DNA of 50,598 nucleotides from Tepidibacter formicigenes DSM 15518 (GCF_900142235.1 NZ_FRAE01000014.1:1-50598); one strand, 5' to 3'; positions 40,730 through 50,252 are shown, counted from the first letter of the stretch. Notes: generated from the sequence alone by a model not told the origin. Made by a program: numbers and translations.

Positions 40730-41638
40730 ATGAAAAAATTACTTTCAATTTTACTTGTTGGAATGTTAGTTGTAGGATTGCTTGCTGGCTGTGCTAAAAC
40801 ACAAAATAATGCAGCTCAAGAAGGAAGTAAAAAAGTAGGTTTAATATTATCAACATTAAACAATCCATTCTTTGTAACATTAAAAGAAGGAGCAGAGGCT
40901 AAGGCAAAAGAACTAGGTTATGAACTTGTTATACTTGATTCTCAAAATGATCCATCTAAAGAAATTGCTAATATGGAAGACTTAACTACAAGAGGAGTAT
41001 CTTTAATAATAATAAATCCAGTGGATTCAGATGCAGTAGTAAGTGCTATTAATACTGCAAATAGTGCTAATATACCTGTTATAACATTAGACAGAGCTGC
41101 TAATGGAGGAAAAGTGGTAACTCACATAGCTTCCGATAACGTAGCTGGTGGAAAAATGGCAGGTGAATATATAATAGATAAATTAGGTGGCAAAGGTAAA
41201 ATGGTAGAGCTTGAAGGAATACCAGGAGCTTCTGCTACAAGAGATAGAGGACAAGGATTTAACGATTCTATAAAAAATAGTGAAATAGAAGTTGTAGCAA
41301 GACAAGCAGCAGACTTTGATAGAACAAAAGGGCTTTCTGTTATGGAAAATATTTTACAAGCTCAACCTGAAATAGATGCTGTATTTGCTCATAATGATGA
41401 AATGGCATTAGGTGCTCTTAAAGCAATTGAAGCATCTGGAAGAGAAATTATGGTTGTAGGATTTGATGCAACAGATGATGCTGTAAAAGCTGTAAATGAA
41501 GGAAAAATGGCTGCAACAGTTGCTCAACAGCCAGATAAAATAGGTTCTTTAGGTGTAGAATATGCAGATAAAGTATTAAAAGGTAAAAGCGTAGAAAAGT
41601 TTATACCAGTTGAATTAAAATTAGTAACTAAAGAATAG
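40730..41638 (+). CDS. rbsB: Ribose ABC transporter, substrate-binding lipoprotein
   Basis: This extracellular ribose-binding protein is anchored by lipid. The signal peptide [16 protein letters not shown] ends in the lipobox LLAGC (lipidated C21). The mature part has [38 protein letters not shown] and [19 protein letters not shown], all canonical for the family. I use ATG 40730 after GGGAGG; the upstream GTG lies in the ribosome site. It has 302 residues and closes the operon. Confidence 0.94.
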   Translation: MKKLLSILLVGMLVVGLLAGCAKTQNNAAQEGSKKVGLILSTLNNPFFVTLKEGAEAKAKELGYELVILDSQNDPSKEIANMEDLTTRGVSLIIINPVDSDAVVSAINTANSANIPVITLDRAANGGKVVTHIASDNVAGGKMAGEYIIDKLGGKGKMVELEGIPGASATRDRGQGFNDSIKNSEIEVVARQAADFDRTKGLSVMENILQAQPEIDAVFAHNDEMALGALKAIEASGREIMVVGFDATDDAVKAVNEGKMAATVAQQPDKIGSLGVEYADKVLKGKSVEKFIPVELKLVTKE

Positions 41639-41642
41639 AATT

Positions 41643-41674
41643 AGGAAGGCTAAATGCCTTCTTTTACTATTTTT
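41643..41674 (+). terminator. Terminator of the rbs operon
   Basis: GAAGGC / GCCTTC with a five-base loop is followed by TTTTACTATTTTT. Confidence 0.75.
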
Positions 41675-41676
41675 CG

Positions 41677-41769
41677 CTATATTTTTTGTTTTTTGTGCAA
41701 ATAAAATAATATAATAAATCCAATAATTATAAAAGCTAATGTTAATATAGCTTGTATTAATAAGCTCAT
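41677..41769 (-). CDS. Tiny single-span membrane peptide (30 aa)
   Basis: The frame encodes a mostly hydrophobic peptide beginning MSLLIQAILTLAFIIIGFII, followed by LFYLHKKQKI. It would be one membrane span with a basic cytoplasmic end. The ATG at 41767-41769 follows a full AGGAGG at good spacing, unusual for a chance frame. It lies between the rbs operon and the first DUF421 gene on the opposite strand. No family is recognised. Confidence 0.6.
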   Translation of the reverse strand: MSLLIQAILTLAFIIIGFIILFYLHKKQKI

Positions 41770-41859
41770 AATCAATCCTCCTGTATAATTTTTTGAAATT
41801 TGTTTAATATTATTAGTATGATATAAAATAAAATATTTTATCCGAAAGAAGGAAAGAAA

Positions 41860-42579
41860 ATGAAAGTAATAATCGAAATAATATTACAAACTCTTTTGGC
41901 GTTTTTTGCCATTCTATTTATTACACGTATTTTAGGTCGTCAACAGTTGGCACAACTTACTATGTTTGAATATATTAATGGGATAACGTTCGGATCAATT
42001 GCTGCAACTTTAGCAACAGATATGAACCAGAGGACATGGCACCATCTAATTGGTCTAATTTTATTTGGGATGTTAACTTATTTGATGTCTTATATTTGCT
42101 TGAAAAGTAGAAAAGCAGCAAAAGTAATTGAAGGAGAACCAGTAATTGTTATACAAGATGGGCGTATTTTAGAAAAAAACTTAATGAGATTTCGATATAC
42201 CGTAGATGAATTAATGTATTTACTAAGGGCTAAAGATGTTTTTGATATAAATATTGTAAAATATGGAATTTTAGAAACGCCAGGAGATTTAAGTGTTGTT
42301 AAGATAGCACAGGAGGAAAATGTAAAAATTTCAGATTTACATATTAAAGGTAAACAAGGTGATATACCTACAGAGGTAATTGTCACAGGGAATATTATAT
42401 ATGAAAACTTGAGCAAGAGGAATGTAACAGTGAAATGGTTAATAAGCCAACTTAAGATGATGGGAGTAAAGGATATAAAAGATGTATTTTATGCTACTAT
42501 TGATAAAGATAAGCGTATTTATATTGATAAAATTGAAGATCATTTCAAATTTCAAAATGAAATAACAGAAGAACAATGA
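41860..42579 (+). CDS. DUF421 (YetF-like) membrane protein
   Basis: This 239-residue protein has three N-terminal membrane segments (about residues 1-85) with RILGRQQLAQLTMFEYINGI, the family signature. The soluble YetF domain follows: PVIVIQDGRILEKNLMRFRY, then LRAKDVFDINIVKYGILETP and a last VKWLISQLKMMGVKDIKDVF. B. subtilis YetF-type proteins are spore or cell membrane proteins of unknown biochemistry. The ATG follows GAAGGAAAG. It is convergent with another DUF421 gene at 42618. Confidence 0.85.
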   Translation: MKVIIEIILQTLLAFFAILFITRILGRQQLAQLTMFEYINGITFGSIAATLATDMNQRTWHHLIGLILFGMLTYLMSYICLKSRKAAKVIEGEPVIVIQDGRILEKNLMRFRYTVDELMYLLRAKDVFDINIVKYGILETPGDLSVVKIAQEENVKISDLHIKGKQGDIPTEVIVTGNIIYENLSKRNVTVKWLISQLKMMGVKDIKDVFYATIDKDKRIYIDKIEDHFKFQNEITEEQ

Positions 42580-42606
42580 TAGAGAAAAACTCAAAAATAG
42601 CTATAT

Positions 42607-42634
42607 AAGGAAGGCTCTTAACCTTCCTTTTTGT
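42607..42634. terminator. Bidirectional terminator between two DUF421 genes
   Basis: The perfect 8-bp stem AAGGAAGG / CCTTCCTT with a seven-base loop is followed by TTTTG. The opposing gene ends within it. Confidence 0.75.
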
Positions 42635-43322
42635 ATTGTACAATATGAAATCCCTCATCTTTTTTCCATTCAGCATATAAAACATCTTTTATTTTATTTA
42701 CATTGTTAGCATGAAGTTGTTTATTAAGCCATTTTTCATCAAAACCAGAAGCTTTAAGATTATCCCATAAAACTTCTCCATCTAGTATAAAAGTAACAGG
42801 TAGATATACAGGTTTTTCTTGCAAATTCAAATCTTTATTTGTTGGATTTTCATATTTTGATTTTTTTAATATACTAACTGAACCGCTTGGTTCTAAAACA
42901 GCATATTCAACTTCACGAATAGAAAATACATCTTTTGTTCTTAATAAACTTTGCAATTCATTAATATCTAATTTTTCTTTTTTTAATTGATTAAAATCGA
43001 TTTGTCCATGTCGAATCAAAATAGACGGATTACCCTCTAAAAAATTCCTTGTTTTTTTAAATTTTTGAGTAACTAATTCAACTATATACATTAAGCATGT
43101 CCATAAAAGAATAGCATATAAAATATAGAAGATGTTAATTTTTTCATCATAAATAGCATTTCCTACTAGTTCTCCCAATACTAATGCAGATATAAAATCA
43201 AAAGGAGTAATTTGATTTATTTGAGTTTTTCTCAAAAAATAAGTAACTGTAATTAATCCTAAAAAACCAATAGTTAATTCTAAAGTTAAACTTAAAATAA
43301 GTGATCCATTCAATTTATTCAC
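42618..43322 (-). CDS. DUF421 (YetF-like) membrane protein
   Basis: This 234-residue second DUF421 protein has a membrane part (about residues 1-80) with GLITVTYFLRKTQINQITPF, then NPSILIRHGQIDFNQLKKEK, LRTKDVFSIREVEYAVLEPS and the last helix EKWLNKQLHANNVNKIKDVL. It is read towards the first copy. The ATG follows GAATGAGGTGA. The sequences of the DUF421 proteins in this window are clearly related but well diverged, so they are old duplicates or separate acquisitions. Confidence 0.85.
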   Translation of the reverse strand: MNKLNGSLILSLTLELTIGFLGLITVTYFLRKTQINQITPFDFISALVLGELVGNAIYDEKINIFYILYAILLWTCLMYIVELVTQKFKKTRNFLEGNPSILIRHGQIDFNQLKKEKLDINELQSLLRTKDVFSIREVEYAVLEPSGSVSILKKSKYENPTNKDLNLQEKPVYLPVTFILDGEVLWDNLKASGFDEKWLNKQLHANNVNKIKDVLYAEWKKDEGFHIVQYKKEG

Positions 43323-43487
43323 CTCATTCTTTATTATGTATAGACTGAAAAAAAATAATGTATATTTTTTAAAACAATTAAAATGGAAATAATTTCATAG
43401 ATTTGAGTGGTAATATTGTGAATGAATATATGAAATTATTGTAAAAATAAGTATAAAAATAATTTTGAAGTTAGGAGGTTAGTAACA

Positions 43488-43694
43488 ATGACAGTTGGGG
43501 CTAAAGTAAAGCAAACTTTGGCTAATTTAAAAGGAACTCAAAGCACTTTAAGATTATATTCAATACAAACTCAGGATAAAAATATAAAAGATGCTTATAA
43601 AGAAGCACTGAAAATAACTGATAAAGTTATTCATGATTTAGAAGAAAGGATAAAAGTTTTAGAATTTGAAGAGCCACAATATAAAGGGTATTAG
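43488..43694 (+). CDS. DUF1657 protein (68 aa), first gene of the spoVA-type operon
   Basis: This small two-helix protein starts MTVGAKVKQTLANLKGTQST and ends EFEEPQYKGY. The spacing L-A-N-L-K..Q..L and a final E-E-P-Q-Y is the DUF1657 pattern. Such proteins accompany SpoVA and DUF421 genes in spore formers; their role is unknown. The ATG follows TTAGGAGG. It lies nine bases before the DUF421 gene. A GGTAATATTG at 43409-43418 fits the sigma F/G -10 pattern, but it lies 70 bases away and lacks a -35. Confidence 0.85.
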   Translation: MTVGAKVKQTLANLKGTQSTLRLYSIQTQDKNIKDAYKEALKITDKVIHDLEERIKVLEFEEPQYKGY

Positions 43695-43703
43695 GGAGGA
43701 AAT

Positions 43704-44564
43704 ATGAAGACTTGGATTCAAATATTATTAAGGTCAATATCTATATTTTTTGTAACTTTAATTTTAGTTAGAATTATGGGAAAAAGACAAGTAGGAAAAA
43801 CTACACCATTTAATTTTATAAGTTATATTGTTATTGGTATTTTAGTAGCTTTAATTTCAGCAAATATAATTAAAAATTTAGCATTTGGATTTATTGTTTT
43901 AGGCGTTTGGGTTTTATTTTCTATAGGACTTGACTATTTATGTTTAAAAAGTAAATTAATTCATGATTGGGTATATGGAAAAGAAACTATTTTAATAAAA
44001 AATGGTAAAATTATGGAAGAAAATTTAAATCAAGTAAGATTTACAGGAGAAGAACTTTTAAGGGAACTTAGATCTAAAAATGTCTTTAATTTAATGAATG
44101 TTGAATTTGCTGTAATGGAATCAACAGGTGAAGTTAATGTTATGTTAAAATCAGACAAAAAACCTGTTACATCATATGATTTAGGAAAACAAGTATCACC
44201 CAAATCTGAACCTGAAACAGTAATCCTAGATGGAAATATAATTGATGAATCCTTAAGTAATATGGGACTTAATAGAGATTGGTTAATATCACAATTAGAA
44301 GGAATGGGGGTGTCTATAGATAATGTATTTATCGGACAAGTAGATTCTTCTGGTGATTTATATATAGATCTTTTTGATGACTCAATACAAATTCCTAAGC
44401 CTCAAGTTAAAGAATTGATTTATGCTAATCTTGAAAAAGCTCAATCAGATCTTTTAAGCTTTGCATTAGAAACCGAAAATCAGCAAGCAAAAGATGTTTA
44501 TTTAAATGATGCAAACAAACTTGAAGATATTGTAAAAAAATTAGAACCCTATTTATTACATTAG
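43704..44564 (+). CDS. DUF421 (YetF-like) protein with C-terminal DUF1657-like tail
   Basis: This 286-residue protein has three N-terminal membrane segments with ILVRIMGKRQVGKTTPFNFI, and then the YetF domain (KETILIKNGKIMEENLNQVR and LRSKNVFNLMNVEFAVMEST). After about residue 230 it carries an extra segment (LIYANLEKAQSDLLSFALET, then AKDVYLNDANKLEDIVKKLE). The pattern of that segment matches the DUF1657 helical hairpin encoded by the neighbours at 43488 and 46537. I read this as a domain fusion. The ATG follows AGGGAGGA. It is 13 bases from spoVAC. Confidence 0.85.
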   Translation: MKTWIQILLRSISIFFVTLILVRIMGKRQVGKTTPFNFISYIVIGILVALISANIIKNLAFGFIVLGVWVLFSIGLDYLCLKSKLIHDWVYGKETILIKNGKIMEENLNQVRFTGEELLRELRSKNVFNLMNVEFAVMESTGEVNVMLKSDKKPVTSYDLGKQVSPKSEPETVILDGNIIDESLSNMGLNRDWLISQLEGMGVSIDNVFIGQVDSSGDLYIDLFDDSIQIPKPQVKELIYANLEKAQSDLLSFALETENQQAKDVYLNDANKLEDIVKKLEPYLLH

Positions 44565-44577
44565 AAGGTGATTAAAA

Positions 44578-45057
44578 ATGTCAAAAATAAAAAGGAAAAA
44601 ATTAACTCCTACTCAGCAAGAATATCAAAATTTTGCAAAGGCTAGAGAACCAAAAAGAAAAGTTTTTAGAAACTGTTTTAGAGCATTTATAGCAGGAGGA
44701 ACTATTTGTGCTATAGGGCAGGGGCTTCAGTGGTTTTTTATAAATTATTTTAATTTTACTGAAAAAACAGCAGGAAATCCGGCTACAGCAGTTTTAATTA
44801 TTATTTCAGTTTTACTTACTGGATTTGGTGTTTATGATCATATTGCTCAATGGGCTGGAGGAGGAACTATTGTACCTGTTACAGGATTTGCTAATACCAT
44901 GGCTTCAGCTGCTATTGAACACCGTAGTGAAGGATATGTATTAGGTGTAGGTGGTAATATGTTTAAATTATCAGGGTCTGTAATTGTTTATGGAGTTTTT
45001 TCAGCATTTGTAGTTGCTCTTATTAAAATTACTATTAAATGGTTAGGTGTGATGTAA
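44578..45057 (+). CDS. spoVAC: Stage V sporulation protein AC
   Basis: This 159-residue membrane protein of the SpoVA channel moves dipicolinic acid into the forespore and out during germination; B. subtilis SpoVAC acts as a mechanosensitive channel. It has about four membrane segments. FRNCFRAFIAGGTICAIGQG and GGGTIVPVTGFANTMASAAI are family blocks. The ATG follows AGAAGGTGAT. Its stop codon is followed directly by the ATG of spoVAD. Confidence 0.93.
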   Translation: MSKIKRKKLTPTQQEYQNFAKAREPKRKVFRNCFRAFIAGGTICAIGQGLQWFFINYFNFTEKTAGNPATAVLIIISVLLTGFGVYDHIAQWAGGGTIVPVTGFANTMASAAIEHRSEGYVLGVGGNMFKLSGSVIVYGVFSAFVVALIKITIKWLGVM

Positions 45058-46062
45058 ATGCAAAAAGGCCATCAATCATGGGTGTTTAAGTCAAAGCCAG
45101 TTATAATTTCATCAGCTGCTGTTGGAGGTCCCTTTGAAGCTAAGGGCAATTTAGCTAATGATTTTGATATTCTTCATGAGGATATATGGCTGGGACAAGA
45201 CAGCTTTGAAAAAGCAGAGAAAAAATTATTAGAACAAGCTTGTGAAAAAGCAATTCAAAAATATGGCAAGAAAAAAGAAGATGTTCAGTTCTTTATAAGT
45301 GGAGATCTTATGAATCAAATTATATCTAGTAGCTTTACTGCTCGTACTCTTGGATGTCCATATTTAGGTATTTTTGGAGCATGCTCTAGTTCAATGGAAG
45401 GATTAGCATTAGCTAGTTTATTAATTGATAGTAAAGCTGCTAAATATGTATTAGCTGGAGCATCTAGTCATAATGCAGCAGCTGAAAAACAATTTAGATA
45501 TCCAACAGAGTATGGATCTCAAAAACCTCCTACTGCTCAATGGACTGTAACAGGAGCAGGAGCAGCTTTATTATCACAGGATGGAGAAGGGCCATGTGTT
45601 ACATCAGCAACTATAGGAAGAGTAGTAGACATGGGTATTTCTGATCCATTTAATATGGGAGCTGCCATGGCTCCGGCTGCAGTTGATACTATTGAAGCTC
45701 ATTTTAGAGATTTAAATATTAATCCAACTTACTATGATATTATTGCCACTGGAGATTTAGGTAAAGTTGGACATAGAATTGCAGGAGATTTATTGATTAA
45801 ACACGGATTTAATATTCCCCCTGAAATATTCACTGATTGTGGAATAATAATATATAAAGATGATCAACCTGTAATGGCAGGTGGTAGTGGATGTGGTTGT
45901 TCTGCTACGGTAACTTATGGACACTTTCTAAATCGTATGAGAAAAAAAGAGTTAAAAAGAATATTAATTGTTGCAACAGGTGCATTAATGTCACCTATTT
46001 CATATCAGCAAAAAGAAAGTATACCTTGCATAGCTCATGCAGTATCTATAGAAATGTCTTAA
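45058..46062 (+). CDS. spoVAD: Stage V sporulation protein AD (dipicolinic acid-binding)
   Basis: This 334-residue protein has a thiolase-like fold; B. subtilis SpoVAD binds dipicolinic acid. AAVGGPFEAKGNLANDFDIL, then FGACSSSMEGLALASLLI, HNAAAEKQFRYPTEYGSQKP and MAGGSGCGCSATVTYGHFL are the family blocks. Its ATG follows the spoVAC stop with no gap, and GGTTAGGTGTGATG supplies a weak ribosome site, consistent with coupling. Confidence 0.94.
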   Translation: MQKGHQSWVFKSKPVIISSAAVGGPFEAKGNLANDFDILHEDIWLGQDSFEKAEKKLLEQACEKAIQKYGKKKEDVQFFISGDLMNQIISSSFTARTLGCPYLGIFGACSSSMEGLALASLLIDSKAAKYVLAGASSHNAAAEKQFRYPTEYGSQKPPTAQWTVTGAGAALLSQDGEGPCVTSATIGRVVDMGISDPFNMGAAMAPAAVDTIEAHFRDLNINPTYYDIIATGDLGKVGHRIAGDLLIKHGFNIPPEIFTDCGIIIYKDDQPVMAGGSGCGCSATVTYGHFLNRMRKKELKRILIVATGALMSPISYQQKESIPCIAHAVSIEMS

Positions 46063-46077
46063 AGGGAGGTTTAAATA

Positions 46078-46431
46078 TTGGAGAAATTCATTTGGGCGTT
46101 TTTAGTAGGTGGAGGAATATGTGTTGTTGGACAAATTATGATAGATGTATTTAAACTTACTCCTGCTCACACAACAAGTACATTAGTAGTAATTGGAGCA
46201 GTACTTGGAGGACTAGGACTGTATGAGCCTTTAATAAAATTTGCTGGAGCAGGGGCTTCTGTTCCAATAACTAGTTTTGGTAATGCACTTGTTAAAGGAG
46301 CTTTAGCAGAAGCAAAACAAACAGGGATAATTGGAGTACTAACAGGAATATTTGAAGTTACTAGTGCTGGTATTTCTGCTGCACTAATTTTTGCATTTAT
46401 GGCGTCTTTAATATTTAAGCCTAAAGGTTAA
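46078..46431 (+). CDS. spoVAE: Stage V sporulation protein AE (SpoVAEb type)
   Basis: This 117-residue membrane protein is the third SpoVA component. FIWAFLVGGGICVVGQIMID, then GAGASVPITSFGNALVKGAL and a final hydrophobic stretch are characteristic. It has about four spans. The UUG start at 46078 follows AAAGGGAGG. No spoVAF, spoVAA or spoVAB is present, so this is the minimal AC-AD-AE set. Confidence 0.92.
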   Translation: MEKFIWAFLVGGGICVVGQIMIDVFKLTPAHTTSTLVVIGAVLGGLGLYEPLIKFAGAGASVPITSFGNALVKGALAEAKQTGIIGVLTGIFEVTSAGISAALIFAFMASLIFKPKG

Positions 46432-46494
46432 ATGCTTAGTTGGATAATTATTCTATAATTAGATATTTATTATAAAAATATATTTAAAAAAATG

Positions 46495-46504
46495 GGCAAT
46501 AATA
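46495..46504 (+). promoter_or_regulatory. Candidate forespore -10 element before the second DUF1657 gene
   Basis: GGCAATAATA fits GGNNANANTR at every fixed position and lies 32 bases before the UUG start. An AAATA about 14 bases upstream is a poor -35. It suggests a promoter inside the spoVA island. Confidence 0.35.
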
Positions 46505-46536
46505 TTTAATGAAGAGATAAAAAGGAGGTTATTTTA

Positions 46537-46746
46537 TTGAGTACAATAAATAAACTAGAACAGGCATTAGCTGGTGCTAAAGGTTTAGCAGCACAATTTA
46601 AAACTTTTTCTTTAGATACTGATGATCAAAATGCAAAACAAATGTTTAATCAACTAGCAACAACTACAGAAAACATGGTACAACAAATTCAAGCTAGAGT
46701 GGATTTTGTAAAAAGTGAAGAACCTCAATATACACAACAAAAATAA
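46537..46746 (+). CDS. DUF1657 protein (69 aa), downstream of spoVAE
   Basis: The product begins MSTINKLEQALAGAKGLAAQ and ends KSEEPQYTQQK, the same helix-hairpin pattern and EEPQY ending as the protein at 43488. The UUG start follows AAAAGGAGG. It is 105 bases after spoVAE, possibly read both with the operon and from its own forespore-type promoter. A strong terminator follows. The function is unknown. Confidence 0.85.
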   Translation: MSTINKLEQALAGAKGLAAQFKTFSLDTDDQNAKQMFNQLATTTENMVQQIQARVDFVKSEEPQYTQQK

Positions 46747-46747
46747 T

Positions 46748-46790
46748 AAAAAAAATCACATTTCTTATAGAGGAATGTGATTTTTTTTAC
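46748..46790 (+). terminator. Terminator of the spoVA island
   Basis: AAAAAAATCACAT / ATGTGATTTTTTT forms a long stem with a small bulge near the loop, and a run of T follows. Confidence 0.85.
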
Positions 46791-46892
46791 ACAAATTTGT
46801 AAAAGTTTAATATTATATAGTGAAAACAATATAAAACATTATATTATAATTCAGTAAGATTTAAAACTTAATAAATGAGAGGAGGTAAATAA

Positions 46893-48980
46893 TTGAAAAA
46901 AACAAGTAGTATTAAAAATAAAATAATAATATATATTATGTTTTGTGTTTTAATATCTACTACAATAATTGGATATTTAACAATAATTAATAGTATAAAT
47001 TCTATCAAAAGTGAAGCGCAGGAAAAATTACTAGCAATAACCCAAAATTATACAAATAAATTTGATATAACCCTTGAAGATGTAGAACAATCAGTTAACT
47101 ATTTAGAATCTAGTTTATTATCTAAATTTGATTTAGAAAAGGCAAAAATGAACCCTAATTATATAGAAGAGTATATAACAAATGTAGAATCAATTGTCAA
47201 ACAATTTGCACAAAATACTAAAGGAGCCATGGGTGCTTATATAGTTTTAAATCCTAAAATAGCCGGAGGAGGGCAAGGTGTATGGTATGCTGATACAACT
47301 AGAAGTGGGCAATTAATAAAACAAACAGTAACTAATATAAATGAGTTTTCAAAAGATGATGATGAACATGTAGGATGGTACTATAAACCCATACAAGAAG
47401 GAAAAGGAATATGGTTTGATCCTTATATGAATGAAAATATAAATTTATTTATGGTTTCATATGTAAAGCCTATATATATTGATGATATTTTAATTGGTAT
47501 AGTAGGTATAGATATAGATTTTAATTATTTTGGAGAATTAGTAAAATCAATTCAAACTTACAAAACAGGTTATGCAGTGTTGTTTGATAAAAATTATAAT
47601 TTTTTAGTACATCCTAATTTAACACAAAAAGATAATTTAGCAAGTATAGATAATGGGAAATTAAAAGATTTAGCAAATGCCATGGAAAGCAAAAATAAAG
47701 GAATAAGTGAGTATAAATATAAAGATATTGATAAAATGTTGACATATATGAAAACATCTAATGGCTTTACACTTGCACTTACTGTACCTAAATCTGAAGT
47801 TTTTGAGAAAATTGAAAAGTTAATATTTTGGATAATGTGTGTTATTTTATTAGTGTTAGTAGTATTTGCTATAGCATCCTTATTTATAGGAAATCGAATT
47901 TCAAAACCTATTATAGTTTTAACTGATGTTATAAGTAAAACTGGAAATCTTGACTTATCATATGACAAATCTTATGAACTACTCTTAAATAATAAAGATG
48001 AAATAGGCATAATGGGAAAGGCAGTATTAAATATGAGAAATTCATTAAGAAAAATAGTAAAGGATATACAAAATAATTCAGATAAAATAGATGATACTTC
48101 AATGAACTTTTCAAATATAATGAATGAAACTTTATCAGCTATAGAAGATATAGCAAAGGCTACGGATGAATTAGCACAAGGAGCTAGCGAACAGGCAAAA
48201 AATGCTGAAGAAGGAGTACGAAAACTAAATGATTTTGCTAAAAAAATAGACAATGCAGTTGAAAATTCTAATATTATAAAAGAAAATAGTGATAAAATAA
48301 TTGAGGCTAGTAAAAAAGGAATAAACTCTATAATTGAACTTGAAAAAGCATTTAAAGAAAATAAAGATATTGCACAAAAAATAGGATTAAAAATAAATTC
48401 ATTAGAAAAGAATTCAAGTTCTATAAGTAAAATAATAGAAACTATAAAGTCTATAGCTGACCAGACAAATTTATTAGCTTTAAATGCAGCAATAGAAGCT
48501 GCAAGAGCAGGAGAACAAGGTAGAGGTTTTGCAGTTGTAGCAGAGGAAATACGAAAATTAGCATATGAAGTTACTTTAAATTCAAAGGAAATAGAAAGCA
48601 CAATAAGTGATATTCAAAAAGAAATTATCAATACAAAGTCAGATATGGATATTGCAGAAAAAATTGTACAAAAAACTAATGAAGAGTTAGTAAATACAAG
48701 TAATAGTTTTGATGACATAGATAAAGCTGTTAATTATATGGTTGAAAGTATTAAAATAATTATTGAAAATATTGAAAATATAAATGAAGATAAAAATAAT
48801 GTAGTTTTTTATATAGAAGAAATATCAGCAATTATACAAGAATCTGCTGCATCTACTCAACAAGTTTTTGCATCTATTGAAGAACAAACATTATCTATAG
48901 AAGAAATATCTAATGGAGCAGATAAATTAAAAGAAATAGTAGAGAAATTAAAAGAAACTGTAGATAAGTTTAAAATTTAG
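46893..48980 (+). CDS. Methyl-accepting chemotaxis protein (dCache, HAMP, MCP signal)
   Basis: This 695-residue chemoreceptor has TM1 (about residues 9-31) and an outside dCache ligand-binding part (about 45-300) with [20 protein letters not shown] and [21 protein letters not shown]2 (about 308-332), HAMP, and the cytoplasmic coiled-coil follow. The tip for CheA/CheW is [20 protein letters not shown] (about residues 521-540). The ligand is unknown; dCache domains often bind amino acids. The UUG start follows GAGAGGAGG. There is no neighbouring che operon. A terminator follows. Confidence 0.93.
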   Translation: MKKTSSIKNKIIIYIMFCVLISTTIIGYLTIINSINSIKSEAQEKLLAITQNYTNKFDITLEDVEQSVNYLESSLLSKFDLEKAKMNPNYIEEYITNVESIVKQFAQNTKGAMGAYIVLNPKIAGGGQGVWYADTTRSGQLIKQTVTNINEFSKDDDEHVGWYYKPIQEGKGIWFDPYMNENINLFMVSYVKPIYIDDILIGIVGIDIDFNYFGELVKSIQTYKTGYAVLFDKNYNFLVHPNLTQKDNLASIDNGKLKDLANAMESKNKGISEYKYKDIDKMLTYMKTSNGFTLALTVPKSEVFEKIEKLIFWIMCVILLVLVVFAIASLFIGNRISKPIIVLTDVISKTGNLDLSYDKSYELLLNNKDEIGIMGKAVLNMRNSLRKIVKDIQNNSDKIDDTSMNFSNIMNETLSAIEDIAKATDELAQGASEQAKNAEEGVRKLNDFAKKIDNAVENSNIIKENSDKIIEASKKGINSIIELEKAFKENKDIAQKIGLKINSLEKNSSSISKIIETIKSIADQTNLLALNAAIEAARAGEQGRGFAVVAEEIRKLAYEVTLNSKEIESTISDIQKEIINTKSDMDIAEKIVQKTNEELVNTSNSFDDIDKAVNYMVESIKIIIENIENINEDKNNVVFYIEEISAIIQESAASTQQVFASIEEQTLSIEEISNGADKLKEIVEKLKETVDKFKI

Positions 48981-48986
48981 ATAAAA

Positions 48987-49027
48987 TAAAACTGGTTAGA
49001 TTATAATTTAACCAGTTTTATTTTTTG
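48987..49027 (+). terminator. Terminator after the chemoreceptor gene
   Basis: The perfect 12-bp stem TAAAACTGGTTA / TAACCAGTTTTA has a ten-base loop; TTTTTTG follows. Confidence 0.85.
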
Positions 49028-49095
49028 AATAGAAAATCAAGATGGTTAAATACTACTAATATAATTTCATATTATTATAAAATGGAGGAAATAAA

Positions 49096-50214
49096 ATGAT
49101 TATTGGAGTTTTAAAAGAAATTAAACCAGGTGAATCGAGAGTTATAATGACTCCAACAGAAGTAGCAGATTTAGTTTCATGTGGTCATAAAGTGTTAATT
49201 CAAAAGGGAGCAGGAAGTAAAGCTGGATTCGAAGATAAAGATTATATAAATGTAGGAGGAGATATAATAGAATCTAGAGAAGAAGTTTATGAAAAAAGTG
49301 AAATGATATTAAAAGTGAAAGAAATATTTCCCGAGGAATATAATTTATTAAAAGAAAATCAAATAATATTTACTTGCATTCATCCTGCCGCAAACAAAGA
49401 AGAAGTAGATGCGCTTCTTAAAAAGAAAGTAATAGCATTTACTGCTGAAGATACTCATAGATATGGATCTCCTAACGCAGAAGTAGCTGGGAAATTAGGC
49501 GCTTTAATGGGAGCATATCATTTATTGAGTATTAATGGAGGTATGGGAAAGTTAGTGTGTCCAATAGCAGGGTCAGAGGGAGCAAATGTATTAATAATAG
49601 GTACAGGAATAGTTGGAAAAGGTGCAACACAAGTTTTATCCTCCTTGGGAGCAAAAATAACTTTAATGGGTATTAATATGGGAGAGTTAAGATATTGTCA
49701 GGAAGTATTTTCCAATAATGTTCATACAGTTTTTTCAAATAAACATACTATTAATAAGCTTCTTCCAAATATGGATATAGTTATTAACTGTGTAAAATGG
49801 CCTAAACATAGAAAAGATCATTTAATAACAAAAGATATGTTAAAGCTAATGAAAAAAGGATCTGTTATTGTAGATATAAGTGCAGACGTAGGAGGTGCTA
49901 TTCAAACTTATAGACCAACAACACATGATGATCCAACCTATATTGTAGATGGAGTAATTCATTATGGGGTTGATAATATACCAGGGGCGGCACCATATAC
50001 TACATCTATTGCTTATGCAGCATCTGTTTTTCCACATATAAAATCAATTGCAAATAACGGAATAGTAAAAGCTTGTATAAGAGATGGTTATTTAAGGAGG
50101 AGCTTAACAACATATAAAGGAATACTTACACATGAAGAAACTAGTGTAATTCAAAATAGGGAGTTCAAGACTCCAGAAGAGGTATTAGGACTTTTGAATG
50201 AAGAATATAAATAA
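49096..50214 (+). CDS. ald: Alanine dehydrogenase
   Basis: The enzyme interconverts L-alanine and pyruvate plus ammonium with NAD. It has 372 residues: MIIGVLKEIKPGESRVIMTP with R15, K75 and H96 (in TCIHPAAN) for the substrate, and the NAD motif VLIIGTGIVGKGATQVLSSL. DISADVGGAIQTYRPTTHDD and GVIHYGVDNIPGAAPYTTS are the late blocks. The usual sequence has D-Q-GG there; here D-V-GG. The ATG follows TGGAGGAA. No T-box or riboswitch is visible. In spore formers, alanine is a common germinant, but the link is speculative. Confidence 0.94.
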   Translation: MIIGVLKEIKPGESRVIMTPTEVADLVSCGHKVLIQKGAGSKAGFEDKDYINVGGDIIESREEVYEKSEMILKVKEIFPEEYNLLKENQIIFTCIHPAANKEEVDALLKKKVIAFTAEDTHRYGSPNAEVAGKLGALMGAYHLLSINGGMGKLVCPIAGSEGANVLIIGTGIVGKGATQVLSSLGAKITLMGINMGELRYCQEVFSNNVHTVFSNKHTINKLLPNMDIVINCVKWPKHRKDHLITKDMLKLMKKGSVIVDISADVGGAIQTYRPTTHDDPTYIVDGVIHYGVDNIPGAAPYTTSIAYAASVFPHIKSIANNGIVKACIRDGYLRRSLTTYKGILTHEETSVIQNREFKTPEEVLGLLNEEYK

Positions 50215-50252
50215 ATAACTAAAAGCAACTAAAACCATAAATTTGAAGGAAT

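Noticed and set aside
47972-48601. 209-codon open frame on the minus strand
   Set aside because: It is a shadow of the chemoreceptor coiled coil, whose regular heptads leave the opposite strand open. There is no ribosome site.
49027-49095. T-box or riboswitch in front of ald
   Set aside because: The space between the upstream terminator and ald is under 70 bases and shows no specifier or antiterminator structure.
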